The notes below the pieces were generated by a model. That model did no database searches, was not told the DNA's origin, and was given only the letters and a program-made list of their open reading frames with translations. A stretch of 64,000 nucleotides of DNA from an uncultured Paraburkholderia sp. (GTDB taxonomy: Bacteria; Pseudomonadota; Gammaproteobacteria; Burkholderiales; Burkholderiaceae), in assembly GCA_940746715.1 (NCBI GenBank), contig CALNWN010000009.1, positions 124,001 to 188,000 of the forward strand, given 5' to 3'. Shown piece after piece: positions 1-7,784 of this stretch; within the stretch, counting starts at the first letter, position 1; every line of letters starts with the position of its first letter. The position numbers and the translations under genes were made by a program.

Positions 1-177
1 GCCGTCGTCAACACGGCTCGCCGCGACGGCGCTCCGGCCGACACCATCTTCGTGCAGCGCGACCAGAGCGCGTTCAAATGCATCGACCCGCAAGGACCCG
101 AGCCCGGGAAAAAGGCGCCGGCCTGCTACGAACTGGCACCGCCGTCGGGCGCCACCACCGGCTCAGAAGCCAAGTAG
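1..177 (+). CDS. C-terminal end of an unidentified protein (cut by window edge)
   Basis: Frame 1 is open from the first base to a TAG at 175-177 and gives 58 residues. The visible part has two Cys residues (in FKCIDP and APACYEL) and ends in a Pro/Gly/Thr-rich tail, as in many small exported or periplasmic Burkholderia proteins, but I do not recognise a family. The start lies outside the window. It is convergent with the marR remnant, whose stop lies 37 bases away. No function is assigned. Confidence 0.5.
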   Translation, partial: AVVNTARRDGAPADTIFVQRDQSAFKCIDPQGPEPGKKAPACYELAPPSGATTGSEAK

Positions 178-214
178 CCGCTGCCGCCGTGAGGTCGACG
201 GCGGCAAAAACGGA

Positions 215-628
215 TCACCGATCCACCAGCCGGCTCAGATTGCCGCGCACGCGCTGCAACAGCGCGATCAACTGCGCGGCTTCTTCCTTGCTGAAGCCGT
301 TCAACGCTTCCAGCGCGACTGCGTCCCCGACCTCGCGCGCCTTGCCGAGCGCGCGATCCAGCCGCCCTCCTCCATCCGGTCGAGAAGACGGCCGGCCGAA
401 ATCGGCGCAACTTCCAGCAGATCGGCCAGCCGCGCCTGGTTGATGTCGCCGTAATGCGCGAGATAAGCCAGCACGCGGCATTGCGCGCGTCAGATCGACC
501 GACGATTTCGCGAGGTCGTCGAAACGCTTGCCCGTCAGGCGGCCGACGTCGGAAATCAGAAAGCCGAAGCGCTCTTCGAGTTGAGCAAGCTGGGCGGGTT
601 GGCTGGGTGGGGCGGGTGGGGTCTCCAT
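215..628 (-). pseudogene. MarR-family transcriptional regulator, frameshifted and internally deleted
   Basis: The N-terminus (PAQLAQLEERFGFLISDVGR) and, in another frame, the winged-helix core (QCRVLAYLAHYGDINQARLA then DLLEVAPISAGRLLDRME) are typical of MarR repressors. The frame breaks near 484-490, where a CGCGCG run is two bases short. The sequence then jumps from the recognition helix (DRMEEGG) straight to the C-terminal dimerisation helices (LDRALGKAREVG), so the wing with its usual DRR motif, about 20-25 residues, is absent. It is divergent from an efflux pump with a perfect palindrome between them, the normal layout for an autoregulated MarR repressor. The product should not bind DNA. 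The family call is firm; the deletion is judged from family knowledge. Confidence 0.8.
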
Positions 629-715
629 GCGCGGATTATACGAAAGGGCTTCTTCACGAAACCCCGTGGCGGGTTATTCAGTCTCCGCATAATTCCCGAT
701 GTGGGCCGACCCACG

Positions 716-749
716 CGCCGATATAGTAAGCATGCTTACTATATCGGCG
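716..749. promoter_or_regulatory. Perfect 34-bp palindrome, probable MarR operator
   Basis: The 34 bases are identical to their own reverse complement, centred between 732 and 733 on a CATG core (half-site CATGCTTACTATATCGGCG reading right from 731). It lies between the divergent marR remnant and the MFS pump start at 763 and contains TATAGT/ACTATA elements that could serve as -10 boxes in either direction. MarR dimers bind such inverted repeats. The site is undamaged although both flanking genes are broken. Confidence 0.75.
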
Positions 750-762
750 ATCTCCCACAGTC

Positions 763-2270
763 ATGCCCGCCGCCTCTTCGCGGTTGAGCGTCGCCGCCGC
801 GCCGCTCAACCGGCCGATGATCACCGTCTCGATCATGCTCGCCACGCTGATCCAGACGCTCGACAGCACCATCGCCAACGTCGCGCTGCCGCATATGCAG
901 GGCACCTTGTCGGCGTCGCAGGACGAAATCACGTGGGTGCTGACCTCGTACATCGTCGCCGCCGCGATCGCGACGCCACTGACCGGCTGGCTGTCCGATC
1001 GGCTGAGCGTGAAGCGCCTGCTCATCATCGCGATAGGCGGCTTTACGGTGTCTTCGGCGTTATGCGGCCTCTCGGAGACGCTCACGCAGATCGTCGCGTC
1101 GCGTTTGCTGCAAGGCGTTTTCGGCGCGTCGCTTGTGCCGCTGTCGCAGTCCATCCTGCTCGACATCAATCCGCGCGAGAAGCAGGGCCAGGCGATGGCC
1201 GTGTGGGGCATGGGCGTGATGGTCGGCCCGATTCTCGGCCCGACGCTCGGCGGCTGGCTCACCGACAGCTACAACTGGCGCTGGGTGTTCTTCATCAATG
1301 TGCCGATTGGCGCCTTCGCGCTGTTCGGCGTGGCGACCTTCCTGCCCTCGCGCGCCGAAACCCGACGCGAAGTTCGACGCGTTCGGCTTCGCAACGCTCG
1401 GTCTCGCGATTGGCGCACTCCAGGCGATGCTGGATCGCGGCGAGCAACTCGACTGGTTCGGCTCGCACGAGATCGTGCTCGAGGCGCTGATCGCCGCCAT
1501 CAGCTTTGCGTTCTTTCTCGTGCATACGGCGACCGTCGGCAAGACGTCGTTTTTCAAATACGAATTGCTGAAGGATCCGAACTTCACGACGGGTACGTTC
1601 TTCATCTTCGTGATCGGCGCGGTGATGTATGCCACGCGCGCTGCTTCCGCCGATGCTGCAAAACCTGATGAACTCCCGGTCGCGACCACAGGACTCGTCA
1701 CCGCGCCGAGCGGCGCGGGCACCATGGTGGCGATGCTGTTCGCCGGCCGGCTGCTGAAGCGGATCGACGCGCGGCTCATGCTGGCTCATGCTGCTCGCCG
1801 GCTTCCTGATTTCGGCTTTTGCGCTATGGCAGATGATGCACTACACGATCGTGCTGTCGGCCTCGGACATCGTGTGGCCCGGCGTGATTCAAGGCTTCGG
1901 GCTCGGTCTGGTGTTCGTGCCGCTGAGCGCGCTGACATTCTCGCCGCTCGCGCCGGAACTACGCGCCGACGGCACGGCCACCTACAGCCTGATGCGCAAC
2001 ATCGGCAGCAGTATCGGCATTTCGATTGTGCAAACGCTGATGACGCGCAACACGCAGATTTCGCACGCGGACCTCGGGGCCAATGTCACGCCCTTCAACC
2101 CCGCCATCCAGCCGATGCTCGGCAGCGGCTCGCATTACGCCATCGCGGCGCTGAACGCGTCGATCACGCAGCAGGCCTCGATGATCACGTATCTCAACGA
2201 CTTCAAAGCTGATGTTCGTCGCGACGCTGCTCGTCATTCCGCCTCCGCGGCGCATGCCGCGATGGACTAA
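763..2270 (+). pseudogene. DHA2-type MFS multidrug efflux transporter (EmrB/QacA family), several frameshifts
   Basis: Reassembled across frames, this is a 14-helix drug:proton antiporter of about 500 residues. It begins with MITVSIMLATLIQTLDSTIA and carries the family motifs LDSTIANVALPHM and WRWVFFINVPIG, ending with NIGSSIGISIVQTLMTR. Breaks: a two-base loss in a CGCGCG run near 1354-1360; a second two-base loss near 1637-1643; a lost C near 1673; a 10-bp tandem duplication near 1780-1797 (ctcatgctgg repeated); and another shift near 2206. The final TAA at 2268-2270 abuts the stop of the opposing GntR gene. With the divergent marR it forms a MarR-regulated efflux module that is now inactive. 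Confidence 0.85.
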
Positions 2271-2979
2271 TCACGCCTCGATGCGTCCGCGCATAACGCC
2301 GAGCAGGCGCGCCATGGCGTCGCGCGCGGCGGGGGCGTCGCGCGCGCGGATTGCCTCGAACACGGCCGTATGTTCCGCGAGCGACGCGTTGAACACGTCC
2401 GCGCGCTTCGCATTCAGCCGAAGCTGCGCCTCCAGCGTGCGCTCGATCAGCGTGCCGAGCGGAATCAGCAATTCGTTGCTGCAGGCAATCAGCACGCTCA
2501 GGTGAAATTGCAGATCGGCGCGCACCCATTCGTCGACGTTGCGCGCGGCGGCCATGGCCGCGTGGGCGGCGGCGAGCGCGCCGAGGGTCTCGTCAGAATG
2601 CGAAGCGGCGGCGAGACCTGCGGCATACGGCTCAATCATCTCGCGCATTTCCTGCAGCTTGAGCGCGAACTGCATGGGCTCGGCCACGCGCGAGTACCAG
2701 TCGAGCACGTCGGCATCGAGCGGATTCCACGCGTGCCGCGGCCGCACACGCGTGCCGACGCGCGGCCGCGATTCGAATCAACCCCTTGGACGTCAACGTG
2801 CGCAGCGCCTCGCGCAACACCGTGCGGCTGACGCCGAATGCGTCCATCAGTTCCGCTTCGCGCGACAGGATCGACTCGGGCGCGTAGTCGCCGCGCAGAA
2901 TTGCTGTGGCCAGCAGATGGGCGACGCGCCCGTGCAGATCGTGCTGAATAGCATTCTCCCAGCGGCCGCGCCGCTCAAT
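2271..2979 (-). pseudogene. GntR-family (FadR/FCD type) regulator, frameshifted
   Basis: The winged-helix segment (GRVAHLLATAILRGDYAP, then FGVSRTVLREALRTLTSKGL) is followed by the FCD ligand-binding domain (LDWYSRVAEPMQFALKLQEM onwards), typical of sugar-acid regulators. An extra base near 2770 separates the two domains. The N-terminal frame has no ATG, GTG or TTG after its upstream stop at 2995-2997, so the start also seems lost. It is divergent from dgoD, and FCD regulators of this kind usually repress neighbouring galactonate or other sugar-acid genes. I infer a DgoR-like role that is now lost, which could leave dgoD unregulated. Confidence 0.75.
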
Positions 2980-2999
2980 ATGTGGTGAATAGTGCTATT
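2946..2999. promoter_or_regulatory. Pair of GAATAG dyads upstream of dgoD (possible GntR operator)
   Basis: Two similar short dyads, GAATAGCATTC (2946-2956) and GAATAGTGCTATT (2987-2999), lie 41 bp apart, about four helical turns, in the gntR-dgoD divergent region. The second has AATAG/CTATT arms. The following stretch to 3012 is AT-rich and likely holds the dgoD promoter. Operator function is inferred from position only. Confidence 0.35.
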
Positions 3000-3075
3000 A
3001 ATAATACTTTAACCCACTTTGTTGTAGCATGGAAACCCTCGAACATCCGCATGCGACCACTGGAGACACAACGTC

Positions 3076-4224
3076 ATGAAAATCACCAAGCTTGAAACCT
3101 TCATCGTGCCGCCGCGCTGGTGCTTCCTGAAGATCGAAACGGACGAAGACATCGTCGGCTGGGGCGAGCCGGTGGTCGAGGGCCGCGCGCATACGGTGGC
3201 CGCGGCTGTGGAGGAACTGTCCGACTATCTGATCGGCAAAGACCCGCTGCTGATCGAAGACCATTGGCAGGTGATGTACCGCGCGGGCTTCTACCGCGGC
3301 GGCCCGATCACCATGAGCGCCATTGCGGGCGTGGACCAGGCGCTGTGGGACATCAAAGGCAAGCATCACGGCGTGCCGGTTCATGCGCTGCTTGGCGGCC
3401 AGGTGCGCGACCGGATCAAGGTGTATTCGTGGATCGGCGGCGACCGTCCGAGCGATGTCGCGAATAACGCGCGCGCCGTGGTCGAGCGCGGCTTCAAGGC
3501 CGTCAAGATGAACGGCTCCGAGGAGTTGCAGATCATCGACACCTTCGACAAGGTGCAAGGCGTCATCAACAATGTCGCAGCTGTGCGCGAGGCGGTCGGA
3601 CCGGACATCGGCATCGGCGTGGACTTTCACGGCCGCGTGCATAAGCCGATGACGAAGGTGCTCGCGAAAGAACTCGATCCCTACAAGCTGCTTTTCATCG
3701 AGGAGCCCGTGCTGTCGGAAAACGCGGAAGCGCTGCGCGACATCGTGAATCAGACCAACACGCCGATTGCGTTCGGCGAGCGTCTCTATTCGCGCTGGGA
3801 CTTCAAGCACATTCTGGCGGGCGGCTATGTCGATATCATTCAGCCGGACGCGTCGCATGCGGGCGGGATCACCGAGTGTCGCAAGATCGCGTCGATGGCG
3901 GAAGCCTACGACGTCGCGCTCGCGCTGCACTGCCCGCTCGGGCCCATCGCGCTCGCCACCTGCCTGCAGATCGACGCGGTGAGCTACAACGCGTTCATCC
4001 AGGAACAGAGCCTCGGCATCCACTACAACCAGGGCAACGACCTGCTCGACTACATCAGGAACCCGGAAGTCTTCAAATACGAAGACGGCTTCGTGTCGAT
4101 TCCGCAAGGCCCGGGCCTCGGCATCGAAGTGAACGAGGAGAAGGTGCGCGAGATGGCAAAGGTCGGGCACCGCTGGCGCAACCCGGTGTGGCGTCACGCG
4201 GACGGCAGCGTCGCGGAGTGGTGA
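3076..4224 (+). CDS. dgoD: D-galactonate dehydratase
   Basis: Cytoplasmic enolase-superfamily enzyme converting D-galactonate to 2-keto-3-deoxy-D-galactonate (De Ley-Doudoroff route). The 382-residue length equals that of E. coli DgoD, and the catalytic and Mg-binding residues fall at the same numbers: D183 and H185 in DFHGR, E209 in FIEE, E235 in FGER and H285 in LHCPLGP. Start ATG at 3076 with GGAGA about nine bases upstream. It stands alone with a terminator downstream; the rest of the dgo pathway is not here. The gene is intact although its divergent regulator is broken. Confidence 0.95.
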   Translation: MKITKLETFIVPPRWCFLKIETDEDIVGWGEPVVEGRAHTVAAAVEELSDYLIGKDPLLIEDHWQVMYRAGFYRGGPITMSAIAGVDQALWDIKGKHHGVPVHALLGGQVRDRIKVYSWIGGDRPSDVANNARAVVERGFKAVKMNGSEELQIIDTFDKVQGVINNVAAVREAVGPDIGIGVDFHGRVHKPMTKVLAKELDPYKLLFIEEPVLSENAEALRDIVNQTNTPIAFGERLYSRWDFKHILAGGYVDIIQPDASHAGGITECRKIASMAEAYDVALALHCPLGPIALATCLQIDAVSYNAFIQEQSLGIHYNQGNDLLDYIRNPEVFKYEDGFVSIPQGPGLGIEVNEEKVREMAKVGHRWRNPVWRHADGSVAEW

Positions 4225-4273
4225 GCGGCTCGCTCATTGGCTGAGCTGGTTTGCCAGCGCAGTCGCCGACAGG

Positions 4274-4300
4274 CGCCGCCCGCGGGCGGCGTTTTGTTTT
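4274..4300 (+). terminator. Rho-independent terminator after dgoD
   Basis: GC-only inverted repeat CGCCGCCC / GGGCGGCG (4274-4281 and 4284-4291) followed by TTTTGTTTT, 50 bases after the dgoD stop. Confidence 0.85.
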
Positions 4301-4568
4301 GCGCTTCGTTTTGTCCGTGTTCGCGGGAACCGTTCCCGCAATGCAGCCGCGCGTTACGGTGACGTGACGCGCGCGCCCGTCTCAGTAACGTAACATCCCG
4401 GACCGAATGGTCCCGAACGGCGCTCGGGCGACACGTCCCGCGTCGTGCGTCAAACCCCACAAAGCGCCGTCGACAAAGGCTCCGACATGCTCTGTTCGGC
4501 ATCAGACGGAGACATGGCCTGGACTTTGCTGAAATGCATTCAAACAACGAATGCATCAGGGGGGCTTC

Positions 4569-4871
4569 ATGGGCGAATTCATTCCGGACTATCTGCTGCG
4601 CGAACAGGCGGCCGTCGGCGCACTCGCGCTGTTCGGCGTGCTGCGCATCATCGGCGCGATGCTCGCGTACGAGCACGGCTGGCGCATCGCGGCCATCGAG
4701 AAATGGTTCGTCCTCGCCGCTTTCGTCTATTGCGTCCCGCAACTGTTCGATCTGCTCACGCACGTCTATAACGCGCACGCGGCGGCAGCCGAGCTCGAAG
4801 GCAAAGCCGCGGGCTGCGCGATCGCGCTCTTTTGCGCGCCGATCGTCGGCCACCGGCTGGGGCTCGAATGA
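4569..4871 (+). CDS. Small predicted membrane protein
   Basis: A 100-residue protein starting MGEFIPDYLLREQAAVGALA with hydrophobic stretches around residues 16-32, 45-63 and 80-95, consistent with two or three membrane helices. The ATG at 4569 follows a GGGGGG run at 4559-4564, so it is preferred over the in-frame ATG at 4551. I do not recognise a family. Its TGA is immediately followed by the TTG of the next ORF, so the two are probably co-transcribed. The 270 bases upstream, after the dgoD terminator, hold no gene that I can see. Confidence 0.6.
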   Translation: MGEFIPDYLLREQAAVGALALFGVLRIIGAMLAYEHGWRIAAIEKWFVLAAFVYCVPQLFDLLTHVYNAHAAAAELEGKAAGCAIALFCAPIVGHRLGLE

Positions 4872-5150
4872 TTGCAGCCGGCGACCGGATGCTCAACAGA
4901 CTGTCCACGCGCCTGTCGAGGCCGCGCCGGCCCGCAAGGACCGGTATACGGTGCGGGCGACGTGCTCCGGCTCAAATCCGGCGGATGCGCGATGACCGTC
5001 ACATGGAGCGGCCCGGTACTGTTCGCGGCAGGCAACTGGCTGATCTGCCAATGGTTCAGCGATACTGGCGAACTGATGCAGGAGATGTTTCCCGAAGAAA
5101 CACTGGAACCGGCGCGGGCGACAAGCCGGCTGTCGTCTACCGGGCAGTAG
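4872..5150 (+). CDS. YodC-like DUF2158 small protein
   Basis: The central segment GAGDVLRLKSGGCAMTV followed by LICQWFSDTGEL matches the DUF2158/YodC pattern (GDVVxLKSGGPxMTV ... CQWF). The N-terminal 25 residues are low-complexity and not conserved in the family, and the only in-frame start is TTG at 4872, directly after the previous stop, so the real start is uncertain. The function of the family is unknown. The ORF is followed by a strong terminator. Confidence 0.6.
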   Translation: MQPATGCSTDCPRACRGRAGPQGPVYGAGDVLRLKSGGCAMTVTWSGPVLFAAGNWLICQWFSDTGELMQEMFPEETLEPARATSRLSSTGQ

Positions 5151-5186
5151 CGGATTCGCTGACCACGTCAGGCGACCGTGTGTATT

Positions 5187-5219
5187 GCGCCGCACGTTCA
5201 TACTGTGCGGCGCTTTTTT
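5187..5219 (+). terminator. Rho-independent terminator
   Basis: Perfect 9-bp stem GCGCCGCAC / GTGCGGCGC (5187-5195 and 5205-5213) with a 9-base loop and six T residues. It ends the plus-strand pair at 4569-5150. Confidence 0.9.
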
Positions 5220-5327
5220 GTGTAACGCGCGCAGACCGCGCCACGCCTCTGCACAGCCCGCGAATGCCACGACGCGCATCGCGAAGCGCCGGCGCGCCGG
5301 GCGTTTCCAACGTCTCTATCGCCAGGC

Positions 5328-6257
5328 TCAGCCGAGCGCAGCGAAGGCCGGCACGCTATGCGCCAGCACGGCCGCCGCAACGAAGACACCGACCATCGCA
5401 AGCGCCTCGAGATAAAGCACGTTGACGAAGGTATGCGCGTCCATCGTCGATGCGGTGCGGCGCAGGCGCGGCAGCGCGAGAAAGCGGTTCAGGCCGCCCA
5501 GCACCAGCGCGAGTCCGACGAGCGTCAGCTTGAGGATCAGGACATGGCCCCACGTGCTCGACTCGATCGCCTCGAAGGAACCGCCCGAACCCCGCACGGC
5601 ATTGAAGATGCCGGACAGCAGCACGAACCCGACCGCGACCAGCGACACGTTCGACACCTGCGTCGCCGTGCGGATCAGCACGCCGCGCGCGAGCAACGCG
5701 CCGAGCGCTGGCAGCACGACAAGGCCGGCCGTGATCGCGAGGCCGCCCCAGACGCTCGTCACGAGCACGTGCAGTGTCTGCATCGCGATAGCCGCGGACG
5801 CGAGGCCCGCGTCCGCCGCATGTCCGAGCGACGCCTTGCCGGCCGCGATCGCGATCACCGCGAGCCACAGCAGCGCATTGCGCAGCATGCCGCCGTGACT
5901 CGTCAGCGCCGTGCTGAGCAGGACCAGCGCGCCGGCAAAGGCGATGCTCCAGCCGTAGCCGACATGTGTTTGCGAGAGCACCGTCGGCACGATGCCGAAG
6001 GCGGCGGGCAAGGCCACGCCGCTCATCGACGCCGCCTGGTACAGCAACCAGCCGAGGTCCGCGAGCACCAGCACCGCGCTCGCCGTCAGCAGCGAACGTT
6101 GCGCGCGCAACCAGGCGGGTTGTGCGGGCGCGATCTTGGCCTTGGCGTCATTCGCGAGCCACGCGCCGAGCAACGCCGATCCGTCGGCAAACGCAAACGC
6201 GACGTTCATGAGCGCGGCCATGGCGACCTGCCCGATCCACAGTCCGTCGACGCTCAT
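5328..6257 (-). CDS. copD: CopD-type copper resistance integral membrane protein
   Basis: A 309-residue inner-membrane protein with about eight hydrophobic helices. It is of the CopD/PcoD family, which works with periplasmic CopC in copper handling or uptake. Motifs include HVGYGWSIAFAGALVL, the helix MQTLHVLVTSVWGGLAITAG and the C-terminal LKLTLVGLALVLGGLNRF. The ATG at 6257 overlaps the copC TGA (ATGA), so the two are translationally coupled; an upstream extension of the frame lies inside copC and is rejected. The gene is intact. Confidence 0.85.
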   Translation of the reverse strand: MSVDGLWIGQVAMAALMNVAFAFADGSALLGAWLANDAKAKIAPAQPAWLRAQRSLLTASAVLVLADLGWLLYQAASMSGVALPAAFGIVPTVLSQTHVGYGWSIAFAGALVLLSTALTSHGGMLRNALLWLAVIAIAAGKASLGHAADAGLASAAIAMQTLHVLVTSVWGGLAITAGLVVLPALGALLARGVLIRTATQVSNVSLVAVGFVLLSGIFNAVRGSGGSFEAIESSTWGHVLILKLTLVGLALVLGGLNRFLALPRLRRTASTMDAHTFVNVLYLEALAMVGVFVAAAVLAHSVPAFAALG

Positions 6258-6631
6258 TTGACGGTGAACGCAAAGTCGCCCTGCGTGCGATGACCATCCG
6301 TGGCGACCGCCGTCCAATGCACCGAATAGCGGCCCGCGCCGAGCTTCGGCAACGGCAGATGCATGACGCGCGCGTCATGCTTGTCGACCTGCGACGCCGC
6401 GGGCGCGGCCGGCTTGCCGCTCGCATCCGCGAGCGCGATCTTGCTGAAAGCCGGCTCGAGCGGCTCGCTGAAGTGGATCGTAACGTCGGTGGGAGCGGCG
6501 ACTTCGGCATTGGCAGCGGGCTCGCTCGAAACGAGATGAGCATGCGCGAATGCCGTGGAACTCAGCAGCAGCGCGGCGGCGCCGAGCGCGGACGAAAGCC
6601 GCGCCGGACGAAAAAGGTTGATTAGCTTCAT
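6254..6631 (-). CDS. copC: CopC-type periplasmic copper-binding protein
   Basis: A 125-residue secreted protein. A signal peptide (MKLINLFRPARLSSALGAAA...) ends at AFAHA, and the mature protein begins HLVSSEPAANAEV, in which the N-terminal His is the copper ligand in CopC proteins. The C-terminal VHWTAVATDGHRTQGDF is also diagnostic. The start at 6631 is chosen because the longer frame adds a non-signal leader. It is the first gene of a copC-copD pair with ATGA overlap. Confidence 0.9.
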   Translation of the reverse strand: MKLINLFRPARLSSALGAAALLLSSTAFAHAHLVSSEPAANAEVAAPTDVTIHFSEPLEPAFSKIALADASGKPAAPAASQVDKHDARVMHLPLPKLGAGRYSVHWTAVATDGHRTQGDFAFTVK

Positions 6632-7043
6632 GTAAGGCCGATAGCGGGTGAACAGTAAAACGGCGGGAAAACGGCAATGGCCGGCCGGTCCGATGGAACG
6701 GACCTGGTGCTCCGGCACATCGGACGCGCGGCCCGGCGGGCCCCGAAGTGTACGCTTCGATGGTTCGGGCGCGGTTCGGTTCAACATCGCGCGGACAAGT
6801 TCGCCGGGTACAGCGCTTGCAGTCGCTGACTAGCCGGCCACAAGCCGGAGACCGCGCCGGGAGTTCCACGCCGCGACGCGCGGCAAACTGTCGCACGCCT
6901 GTGACAGCCGCAAGCACCCCCGATGTGGCAAATAGTCATCATCACCCTTCGATGATAGAATGTTGCGTCGCCGCGGTGCCGGCTGCCCTTCACACCGAGC
7001 CGCTCGAAGTTCGGTCAGGTCCCCGATTTTGATGGAGTTACGC
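6632..7043. other. Intergenic region between divergent copC and the cytochrome genes
   Basis: About 410 bases without a convincing gene. It must contain the copC promoter (minus) and the cytochrome promoter (plus). A TAGAAT at 6956-6961 resembles a -10 for the plus strand, but no good -35 lies at the right distance. No repeat or RNA gene seen. Confidence 0.5.
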
Positions 7044-7763
7044 GTGTCTTCAAGACGCATTTTCCGCCCGTTGCTTGCCCTTCTGCTGATCGGCTCCGCG
7101 GGTGTCTATAGCGCTGCGAAAGCGCAGACTCAACCGAAGGCCCCCGATACGATGGAAGCGCGCGTGCAAGGCTGCACGGCCTGCCACGGCACGCACGGGC
7201 AAGGTACTGACAACGACTACTTTCCGCGCCTCGCCGGCAAGCCGGCCGACTATCTGTACAACCAGTTGCAGAATTTCCGCGAAGGGCGCCGCAAGTATCC
7301 GCCCATGAACTACCTCGTCACGTATCTTTCCGACGACTATCTGCATCAGATCGCCACGTATTTCTCCAAGCAGCGTCCGCCTTATCCGTCGCCTGCCAAG
7401 CCGACGGTTTCCTCGGCCACGCTCGCGCGCGGCCAGCAGATCGTGCTGAACGGCGACGCGTCGAAGCAGATTCCGGCTTGCGCGGCCTGCCACGGCAAGA
7501 GCCTGACGGGTATGGAACCGGCCATCCCCGGCCTCGTGGGTCTGCACTCCGACTACATCAGCGCGCAGCTCGGCGCATGGCGTTCGGGCACGCGCCACGC
7601 CATCGCACCTGATTGCATGCACACCATTGCCACGCGCCTCACGGACGAAGACGTGAACGCGGTTGCTGCCTGGCTTTCCACGCAACAGGCTCCACAAAAC
7701 CCCGTGCCGGCTCCGGCCCGCTCGATGAAGACTCCGCTTGCCTGCGGCAGCGAACCGCAATAA
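7044..7763 (+). CDS. Diheme cytochrome c (c4-like)
   Basis: Exported electron carrier. The signal peptide (SSRRIFRPLLALLLIGSAG ... AKA) is followed by two c-type heme sites, CTACH and CAACH, in two repeated c4-like domains (RLAGKPADYLYNQLQNFREG in the first and GLVGLHSDYISAQLGAWRSG in the second). GTG at 7044 is preferred because GGAG at 7035-7038 is well spaced; an in-frame ATG at 7032 would place that site inside the gene. It is followed 21 bases later by a triheme cytochrome c, so the two probably form an operon carrying electrons from a periplasmic dehydrogenase to the oxidase. No dehydrogenase gene is adjacent. Confidence 0.85.
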   Translation: MSSRRIFRPLLALLLIGSAGVYSAAKAQTQPKAPDTMEARVQGCTACHGTHGQGTDNDYFPRLAGKPADYLYNQLQNFREGRRKYPPMNYLVTYLSDDYLHQIATYFSKQRPPYPSPAKPTVSSATLARGQQIVLNGDASKQIPACAACHGKSLTGMEPAIPGLVGLHSDYISAQLGAWRSGTRHAIAPDCMHTIATRLTDEDVNAVAAWLSTQQAPQNPVPAPARSMKTPLACGSEPQ

Positions 7764-7784
7764 GGCACCGGGAAAGACACTCAA

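Noticed and set aside
2998..4197. 399-codon minus-strand frame over dgoD
   Set aside because: Shadow of dgoD, whose catalytic residues are all in the plus frame.
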